Assembly (NCBI GenBank): GCA_947176055.1
Contig: CAMWPE010000181.1
Span: 1-5,025, forward strand
DNA from: an uncultured Desulfovibrio sp.
GTDB lineage: Bacteria > Desulfobacterota > Desulfovibrionia > Desulfovibrionales > Desulfovibrionaceae
Length of the DNA: 5,025 bases
Reading direction: 5' to 3'
A model generated the notes under the pieces. It ran no database searches. It saw nothing but the letters and a program-made list of their open reading frames with translations, and was not told where the DNA came from. Position 1 is the stretch's first letter. Every line of letters starts with the position of its first letter. Shown piece after piece: positions 1 through 5,025 of this stretch. Both the position numbers and the translations under genes were made by a program.

Positions 1-5
1 TAATG
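1..5 (+). other. Possible stop/start overlap (TAATG) with an upstream gene
   Basis: Bases 1-3 read TAA and bases 3-5 read ATG, the one-base overlap common between tightly packed genes of one operon. If a frame arriving from the left ends at this TAA, an unseen gene is translationally coupled to the DUF4007-like gene. The window shows no upstream sequence, so this rests on five bases and on the dense packing seen further on. Confidence 0.4.
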
Positions 6-884
6 CCAGATTCCTCAAATAAAAATAAATCAGGCTTTAATGCTTACAATACTTTTGGCTTACGCGAGCATTTTCTAGCCACGTACCTTGAATTGAAAGA
101 AAAATTCGCGGATTCCAAATTTAATACTGCAATGAATAAAGACAAACAGGTGCCCTCGGCCAAGGCCTGGTTCAAACAGGCGCGGCTAATGGAGGCTGAA
201 TCGCGAAGCGTTAAACCCGCTCCCCTGTTTGATCTCTTCGCGGCTCCGGGAGGCATAAACAATCCCGCGAACTGGCAGCTGATCTGGATCGGTCTGGCCA
301 ATTACGCGCCGCTGATCAAGCTCTTTGTTTGCAATCTCGCGCTTGGCAATGTCTATACGCGCGAAGAAGCAATTAAGGAGATGACGCCGACGACAGGCGA
401 AAATACTAAAATTTTTACCGCCTTATGGAACACGTTTCGGGATAGTCCGCTTGGTATCGACGCGGAAAACGAGACCGCTTTGCTAAAAATGGCGTCGAAG
501 CTCAACTCCAGCTCCATGGTCGCCTACACGCTAAAAGGCAAATCCATCGATAAGCTGGCCCGGCTCCCCGCGGAGCCGGACAACCTGGTCATATTGTACA
601 GTCTCTTTCTCATCGCCGAAAAGGCGGATCGCCGGAGCTTTACAGTGCGGGAGCTGATGACGACGGACATGGACAGTCCCTACGCCTCGCCCCTGGTCGC
701 CTTTGGTCTCGACGCCGAAAAGTTCGTGAAAATTTGTCGGGGCCTGGCGGCCGCTTATCCGGATTATATAAGGTGCGATTTTACCCTGAACCTGGACGAA
801 ATATTTTTGCGCCGCGATCAGAAAAATATCCGGGATGTCGTCAAGCTCATAGGCGAAGCCCGCGGAGCCGGTCATGCTGTATAA
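3..884 (+). CDS. DUF4007-like protein, putative component of a BREX/Pbe-type defence operon
   Basis: The 293-residue frame begins at ATG 3 and ends at TAA 882-884. The start is taken at base 3 because the first ten residues are a polar, low-complexity N-terminus and TAATG at 1-5 looks like a stop/start overlap; an upstream start cannot be excluded. Visible motifs are F12-x4-TFGLR (residues 12-21), a helix around AKAWFKQARLME (53-64), an aromatic hydrophobic block at about 74-110 (PLFDLF, NWQLIWIGL), and a C-terminal segment at about 205-270 that reads like a small winged helix followed by an acidic strand. In the DUF4007 family the N-terminus has an F..HetF.lR motif followed by a Wl.A.gli helix, and this layout matches it only loosely. 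DUF4007 proteins are known neighbours of DndC/PAPS-reductase and BREX-like ATPase genes, but their biochemical role is not established. No signal peptide is seen, and the hydrophobic block is interrupted by Asn, Pro and Lys, so I read it as buried helices in a cytoplasmic protein. The gene overlaps the ATPase gene by 11 bases, which suggests that the two products act together. The reading frame is secure and the family assignment is moderate. Confidence 0.6.
   Translation: MPDSSNKNKSGFNAYNTFGLREHFLATYLELKEKFADSKFNTAMNKDKQVPSAKAWFKQARLMEAESRSVKPAPLFDLFAAPGGINNPANWQLIWIGLANYAPLIKLFVCNLALGNVYTREEAIKEMTPTTGENTKIFTALWNTFRDSPLGIDAENETALLKMASKLNSSSMVAYTLKGKSIDKLARLPAEPDNLVILYSLFLIAEKADRRSFTVRELMTTDMDSPYASPLVAFGLDAEKFVKICRGLAAAYPDYIRCDFTLNLDEIFLRRDQKNIRDVVKLIGEARGAGHAV
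560..579 (+). repeat. GC-rich perfect inverted repeat (8-bp stem, 4-base loop) inside gene 1
   Basis: CCGGCTCC (560-567) and GGAGCCGG (572-579) are exact reverse complements separated by CCGC. The hairpin has seven G-C pairs and one A-T pair and should be stable in mRNA. It is internal to a coding region and is not followed by a T-run, so it does not look like an intrinsic terminator. Its right arm, as part of the 11-mer CGCGGAGCCGG (569-579), recurs exactly at 861-871 over the ribosome binding site of the next gene. Confidence 0.8.
861..871 (+). repeat. Second copy of the 11-mer CGCGGAGCCGG, over the ATPase gene's ribosome binding site
   Basis: This is identical to 569-579 and contains the GGAG of the ribosome binding site. 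Its last eight bases (864-871) are complementary to the left hairpin arm at 560-567. Both copies lie in coding sequence of a GC-rich gene, so chance is a real alternative. Confidence 0.5.
864..873 (+). promoter_or_regulatory. Ribosome binding site of the ATPase gene, inside the end of the DUF4007-like gene
   Basis: GGAG at 864-867 lies 6 bases before ATG 874. It supports this start over the in-frame ATG at 922, whose only purine-rich candidate (GGGAG, 914-918) is just 3 bases away. Because the site sits within translated codons of the upstream gene, ribosomes finishing gene 1 should pass over it, which fits coupled translation of the two products. Confidence 0.7.
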
Positions 885-3800
885 AGACATTATCCGCCTG
901 CCCGCCGATTTCCGGGAGTGCATGGATCAGGCAGCCATCGATCAAAGCCCCGACACCTGGCTCAATTTTTATCCGCACGAGACCTTCATAGAGATCCTGC
1001 GGCTGGTTCTTGCTGGCATGGACGGAAGCGGCAAATCGGTCTGGATCAACGGCTCTTATGGCGTGGGCAAATCCCACGCCGCGCTGGTTTTCCAAAAATT
1101 GTTCATGGATGACGAATCGCGGGTCGCGGCCTGGCTCGAACGCTACAAGGATCTCATTCCCGAAGCCGTCGCCCGGAGTCTTTGGGCCAGACGCGGGGAG
1201 AGGACCCTGGTCGTCTATGACGTAAACGGGGACAGCCTGGACGGCAAAACCCAGTTTCTGATTCGCCTGGAGCGGACGATAAGCCGCGAGCTGACCGCGC
1301 TGGGTTGTCAGGTTCCCATAGCTTCGGCGCTTATGCCGGAGATTTTGAAGCGCGCGGGCGAGGATCCCTATTTTTTTGAAACCCGCGACAAGATGCAATC
1401 CCTGCTCCCCTGGTTGCACGGCGGGATAAAAGACGTCGAGGCCCTGAAGCGGGAGCTCGAGCGCGATTTTTCCCAGAATAATTACGGGCTGGCCCATGAC
1501 ATCAACAAAGTCCTGGAGGCTCGTCATATATATTTGCCTCTGGACGCGCCGGCCTTTTTGGGCTGGGTCGACGAATGCCTGAAAGTCAACAATTTTTCGC
1601 GACTGATCTTTATTTTTGACGAGTTCTCCGGCTTTATCAATCGCAACCGCTCCGAGTTGACCGCATTCCAGGAGCTGGCCCAGGCGGCCCAGCAAGGCAA
1701 ATTCTTTATAATGCCCGTTACTCATGAATCCCTGGAGGCCTTCACGGGCAGGGGGTCCGATACCTCGCGGAAAGTGAGCGGCCGCTTTCAGTTCGGGCGG
1801 CTGGAAATGCCCAACAATGTCGCCATGCGCCTGGCCGGGCACATCCTGAAGCCGGCGCCGGAAATGGAAGAGGAGTGGCGCGAGCAACGGGCCGCGCTTT
1901 GGCAGGCTACGGAGGGACTGGTAAAAAACTATATGGCGCTCAAGGCTAAAGAGCTCGATCCAGACGATTTTCCCAATCTTCTGCCCCTGCATCCCATGAG
2001 CGCCGTCGCTCTAAAGAATCTGGCCACTGTCATTGGCTCCAATCAGCGGAGTCTTTTTGGCTTTTTCAATAACAGCGCGTTTAAAAACTTTCTGGCTGAA
2101 GGCGGCATAGACGTGCCGGACCGGCAGTTTTTGACCGTCGATCAACTCTGGGATTATTTCATGGCCCAGAGCGACCTGGGAACTCAGGCCGTCATAGGCT
2201 CCGTCCGCGGCGAATACGAAAGACACAGGTCGCGCCTTGACGAGCGGCAAAGGCGCGTTTTCAAGGCGGTTTTGCTCTATTCCCTGCTGGAGAGGGAGCA
2301 GGGGAACGCGCCGTTGATGAATGCCAGCGTCGAGAATATAGAGAGATCCTTCGAAGGCGACGGCAATATCGGTCACGACGCGCGAAACATTCTGGAAGAG
2401 CTGGCCAAACTGCGTTGCGTCTCCCTCTATAACGACCGTTGCTATTTGTTCCAGGACGCGACGGGCGGCCAGGAGCTTGTTGAGATCAAAAAACAGTGGC
2501 TGGACAAATTCGACAAGCTCTTTTTGCGAACGTCCATAAGCGGGGTCAAGGACACTTATAAAATTATAACCGAGCGCGTCGCGGGCGGCCGGACCGTTCA
2601 TTATGACATTTATGTGGGCGGTCCAAAAAATACGAATTATACGGGGACCGCCAGGGAGGCGTGGGGCAAGAACGGGGACAGGGCGCTTTTGCAGTTTATT
2701 TTCGCCCGCTCCGAAGAGGAGCGCATCGAGGCGCCGCAAAAGGCGAAACTCCTTGCGACGCAATTCGCGGGCGAGAGGGCGCTTTTTATTGTGGCGCCGG
2801 AGCTCAGTTTCTGCCAGGCCGACGCGAGGGCATGGGAAAAATTTGTCGAGACCTACGCGCGTTGCTCCAGGGCCGACGCCGCGACGAGAGCCGTGTACGA
2901 AAACGAGCTAAAGAGCGTGTTCGAAGACTGGGAGCGGAAAATCGACGCGGCGATCTTCGAAGTTTGGCGCCCCAATCCCAACGGCGAGCCTTTCAGGCAG
3001 CCCGCGAGCTGGGAGATCCTGAAAAGGCAATATCTGCCTGACTGGCTGTCCCAAATATTCCCGCATAATCCCGACTGGCTTTGCGGCGGCCAGCTTACGG
3101 CGCTGGGTTCGGTAAAAAACCTTAAAGGCTGGGCGCGGGCCGGAATGAGGCTGGAGAATCCGGACAGCGGACCCTGGAGGCAGGTCGCGGCCCAATGGCA
3201 AAAGGGCGGAGTCGGCCCCGATCCGGAGTGGTTTAAACAAAACCCGGATCATAGCCTGACCAGAATCCGCGAAACTTGCGAAACTTTCCTGAAGAACACC
3301 GCGGATAATGGCTGTTCCGTAGTCAAACTGTATGGCAAACTCCGGAATGAGCCTTTCGGACTTCTGCCTATTCCGCACACGGCCATGTGCCTGGGCTTCG
3401 TATTAAAAGACTGGGCAAGCGTCAAGCGCGGCCTGCAGTGGTCCGACGGCAGCGCGGGTAAGGAGCTCGACGAGGCAATCCTGACGGAAATCATCGAGAC
3501 GGCCATCAAGAGCTCGACGGGCGAAAAAGTAAGGAATGAAAAGAAGATTTACAGGCTGGGCCCCGAAGAGAAGGCTCTTATGGCCGCGATCTCGAAAATG
3601 GCCGGAACAGGGGAGACCAATGACCAGAACGTTCAGGCGGCTTTGAACGCCCTGGCCGGGAGGCTTGAGCGGGTAGCCAAAGGCGTTCCCCTCTGGATGC
3701 TGCCCTGGGCAATGGATCCGGAAGAGCGCGATTCCGCGAAGGCGGTATTGGCCAAAATCGCCAATGCCATGCGAATCAGCTCGCGCGGCGAATTGGGGAA

Positions 3801-5025
3801 AAAAGCGGAGCTTTTAAGGGAGGCCGGCCAGGCGTTCAGGGAGAGGAAGGATCTGGCGGATGTCTACAGAAATTATTTTAATGAAGGCTCCTTTGCCATC
3901 GCCTTCGCGGCCTACGCGAAAGAGAACGCGCCGGATCTGGCGGAGCTGGCCTCGCGCCTGGGGGATCTGTCCGGCGCCTGGCGAGACTCGGCCCGGTCGC
4001 TTTTGCGGGAGACCGGCGGCTGGCTGGCGACCCGCGAAGACGCGGACAAGGCGCTTGCGGAAACGCGCGAAAGCCTCCTGTGTTGCGAGGCGATGGGCGA
4101 GATCGCGGGAACTTCTTTCCATAACTTCGGGGACGCGCGAAAACGTCTGCGCGCCGCGATCCTGATCGATAACCGCATTCCCCTCGCGGTCTGGCAAAAA
4201 ATTCTTCCCGCTTTTGGGCGCCTTTTTGAGCTTCTCGATCAGTCCGGTTCCCTTGGGGAGAGGCTGAATGAATTTTACGGTTTGCTCAAAAACAATAGCG
4301 AAGCCTTGAAGGAGATCTTTTTCGATCCCGGCCATAAGGCGCAGTTGAGGTGGATTGGGGAAAAATTCCCCGGCCTTTGGCCCGCGGGTCTGGAGGAGAG
4401 CGCGGCCGCTTACGCCGGCTTGCCGGAGAACTCGGCGAAAATGACCGAAGGGGAGTTTGAAAAAGCTCTCTCCGCCTTGCTGGAAAATATGGTCAGGAAC
4501 AGCCGCGCGAGCCGCGCGGGGCGCCTCTGGAAAGAAAGGAGCGGAGAGGAGACTATCGGCCAGTGGAGCGAAAAATTCCTGATTCCTCCGCGCTTCGCGC
4601 TGAATACACCCGACAGCCGCCTCGCGGCGGAGCTGGCCGCCGTTCTGCTGGCTCCGGAGAAAGCGTCCGCGGAGCGGCTGGAGGAAACGGCAAGATTTCT
4701 GGAAGGGCCCGACGCGGTCCGGGATCCGGTTGCGGCAAGGGACGCTTTTTTGCGACATATATCGGCCAGACGCCACATGAAAGTTTTGTTATGGGCCGGA
4801 CAGGAACTTTGCGAGCGGCTCTCGGAAAAAATCGGCCCTTGTCCCGCGGACTGGCTGGAGACCCCCGGTTTCCAGAACCATATCGACGAATTTGTCGCCG
4901 AATATTACGGACGGACAGCCAGGCCCAGGGTTGAGAGGCTGATCGGCGAGCTGTCCGAAAACGACATGCGAGCAGTTTTGCTGGAACTCGTCGGCAAAGT
5001 CTCCGACGCCGGCTTTTACATCTTT
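874..5025 (+). CDS. Large BrxC/PglY-like P-loop ATPase of a phage-defence system (3' end cut by window)
   Basis: The frame is open from ATG 874 to the last base, giving 1384 residues without a stop. The start is well fixed: an in-frame TAG lies at 850-852, no other start codon lies between, and GGAG at 864-867 is spaced 6 bases upstream. The ATPase core covers about residues 30-400. It has a PHETF helix (34-38), Walker A GSYGVGKS (60-67), Walker B LIFIFDE (244-250), a sensor-1-like strand FFIMPVTHES (277-286), a VSGRF motif with R304 as possible arginine finger, and LHP (372-374) leading to NQRSLFGFF (390-398). A winged-helix-like segment follows at about 462-526. A central region (about 550-700) precedes a second conserved segment, KLYGKLRNEPFGLLPIP (818-834). 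The remainder, to 1384, is mostly helical and unrecognised. This order is typical of BrxC/PglY ATPases, which are essential for BREX defence and which I recall as about 1200 residues; this one is longer. No membrane segment or nuclease motif is seen. It could also be the ATPase of a phosphorothioation-linked Pbe module. ATPase class is near certain; the exact subtype is inferred. Confidence 0.85.
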   Translation, partial: MLYKDIIRLPADFRECMDQAAIDQSPDTWLNFYPHETFIEILRLVLAGMDGSGKSVWINGSYGVGKSHAALVFQKLFMDDESRVAAWLERYKDLIPEAVARSLWARRGERTLVVYDVNGDSLDGKTQFLIRLERTISRELTALGCQVPIASALMPEILKRAGEDPYFFETRDKMQSLLPWLHGGIKDVEALKRELERDFSQNNYGLAHDINKVLEARHIYLPLDAPAFLGWVDECLKVNNFSRLIFIFDEFSGFINRNRSELTAFQELAQAAQQGKFFIMPVTHESLEAFTGRGSDTSRKVSGRFQFGRLEMPNNVAMRLAGHILKPAPEMEEEWREQRAALWQATEGLVKNYMALKAKELDPDDFPNLLPLHPMSAVALKNLATVIGSNQRSLFGFFNNSAFKNFLAEGGIDVPDRQFLTVDQLWDYFMAQSDLGTQAVIGSVRGEYERHRSRLDERQRRVFKAVLLYSLLEREQGNAPLMNASVENIERSFEGDGNIGHDARNILEELAKLRCVSLYNDRCYLFQDATGGQELVEIKKQWLDKFDKLFLRTSISGVKDTYKIITERVAGGRTVHYDIYVGGPKNTNYTGTAREAWGKNGDRALLQFIFARSEEERIEAPQKAKLLATQFAGERALFIVAPELSFCQADARAWEKFVETYARCSRADAATRAVYENELKSVFEDWERKIDAAIFEVWRPNPNGEPFRQPASWEILKRQYLPDWLSQIFPHNPDWLCGGQLTALGSVKNLKGWARAGMRLENPDSGPWRQVAAQWQKGGVGPDPEWFKQNPDHSLTRIRETCETFLKNTADNGCSVVKLYGKLRNEPFGLLPIPHTAMCLGFVLKDWASVKRGLQWSDGSAGKELDEAILTEIIETAIKSSTGEKVRNEKKIYRLGPEEKALMAAISKMAGTGETNDQNVQAALNALAGRLERVAKGVPLWMLPWAMDPEERDSAKAVLAKIANAMRISSRGELGKKAELLREAGQAFRERKDLADVYRNYFNEGSFAIAFAAYAKENAPDLAELASRLGDLSGAWRDSARSLLRETGGWLATREDADKALAETRESLLCCEAMGEIAGTSFHNFGDARKRLRAAILIDNRIPLAVWQKILPAFGRLFELLDQSGSLGERLNEFYGLLKNNSEALKEIFFDPGHKAQLRWIGEKFPGLWPAGLEESAAAYAGLPENSAKMTEGEFEKALSALLENMVRNSRASRAGRLWKERSGEETIGQWSEKFLIPPRFALNTPDSRLAAELAAVLLAPEKASAERLEETARFLEGPDAVRDPVAARDAFLRHISARRHMKVLLWAGQELCERLSEKIGPCPADWLETPGFQNHIDEFVAEYYGRTARPRVERLIGELSENDMRAVLLELVGKVSDAGFYIF
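3271..3288 (+). repeat. Imperfect 9-bp tandem repeat inside the ATPase gene
   Basis: GAAACTTGC (3271-3279) is followed directly by GAAACTTTC (3280-3288), one mismatch in nine. It encodes Glu-Thr-Cys then Glu-Thr-Phe (residues 800-805) and keeps the frame. It is a minor local duplication with no evident function. Confidence 0.5.
4501..4518 (+). repeat. Perfect 9-bp tandem duplication inside the ATPase gene
   Basis: AGCCGCGCG is present twice back to back and in frame, encoding Ser-Arg-Ala twice (residues 1210-1215). It keeps the reading frame and probably reflects a small slippage duplication in a basic loop just before the WKERSG motif. Confidence 0.8.

Noticed and set aside
269..332. Hydrophobic block of the DUF4007-like protein (residues about 90-110) as a membrane segment
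   Set aside because: Asn, Pro and Lys interrupt it every few residues and no second segment is seen, so buried helices in a soluble protein fit better.
560..579. Hairpin as an intrinsic terminator
   Set aside because: There is no T-run after the stem, and it sits in the middle of an intact coding region.
922..924. In-frame ATG as an alternative start of the ATPase gene
   Set aside because: Its nearest purine-rich site is only 3 bases away, whereas ATG 874 has a well-spaced GGAG.
847..1992. Reverse-strand open frame of 381 codons
   Set aside because: It is codon-aligned with the ATPase gene, so its stops can only arise from forward TTA, CTA or TCA codons, which this gene rarely uses. Its ends fall exactly on such codons where checked (TCA 847-849). 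The product is a Gln/Arg/Pro/Gly-rich sequence with no domain.
2011..2763. Reverse-strand open frame of 250 codons
   Set aside because: It has the same codon alignment with the forward gene and ends at the forward CTA codon 2011-2013. The forward protein has clear ATPase features up to and beyond this part.
2603..3041. Two overlapping forward open frames in the other phases
   Set aside because: They lie wholly within the ATPase gene, are Arg-rich with no domain, and are expected in GC-rich DNA.
2908..3378. Reverse-strand open frame of 156 codons
   Set aside because: It is codon-aligned with the ATPase gene and ends at forward CTA 2908-2910; no domain or ribosome binding site supports it.
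3814..4776. Reverse-strand open frame of 320 codons
   Set aside because: It is codon-aligned with the ATPase gene and ends at forward TTA 3814-3816. The translation is Pro/Gln/Arg-rich and looks like antisense of Ala/Leu/Glu helices.

Overview
The window holds one tightly packed + strand gene pair and nothing else of substance. A complete gene of 293 codons (3-884) is followed, with an 11-base overlap, by a very large ATPase gene that starts at 874 and is still open at the last base (1384 codons, no stop). There is no intergenic DNA, RNA gene, CRISPR array, insertion sequence or terminator. Long open frames on the reverse strand are codon-aligned shadows of the ATPase gene.

Gene 1 resembles the DUF4007 family: an N-terminal F-x4-TF-x-LR motif, a mid-N-terminal helix resembling the family's Wl.A.gli segment, a central aromatic helical block, and a C-terminal segment that looks like a winged helix. 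Gene 2 has a strong P-loop (GSYGVGKS), a Walker B (LIFIFDE), a sensor-1-like strand, a GRF arginine motif, an LHP segment followed by NQRS, and a YGKLRNEPFG segment. This order is the layout of the large BrxC/PglY-type ATPases of BREX and related phage-defence systems. These assignments come from motif reading, not from a database search.

My reading is that this is the middle of an anti-phage defence operon. It would be of the kind in which a DUF4007 protein and a BrxC/PglY-like ATPase sit with a PAPS-reductase/DndC-like protein, a PglZ-type phosphatase-like protein and often a BrxL/Lon-like protein (type 4 BREX, or the Pbe module of DNA phosphorothioation systems). None of those partners is inside the window, so the subtype is inference. 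The window opens on TAATG, which may be an upstream gene's stop overlapping the start of gene 1; the right edge cuts gene 2, possibly near its C-terminus.

The organism is a bacterium with fairly GC-rich coding DNA, frequent GCC/CTG/GCG codons and rare TTA/CTA/TCA. A Gram-negative such as a deltaproteobacterium would fit, but the window cannot settle the taxonomy. The first 120 or so bases are markedly AT-rich compared with the rest, which may mark a join between segments of different origin.
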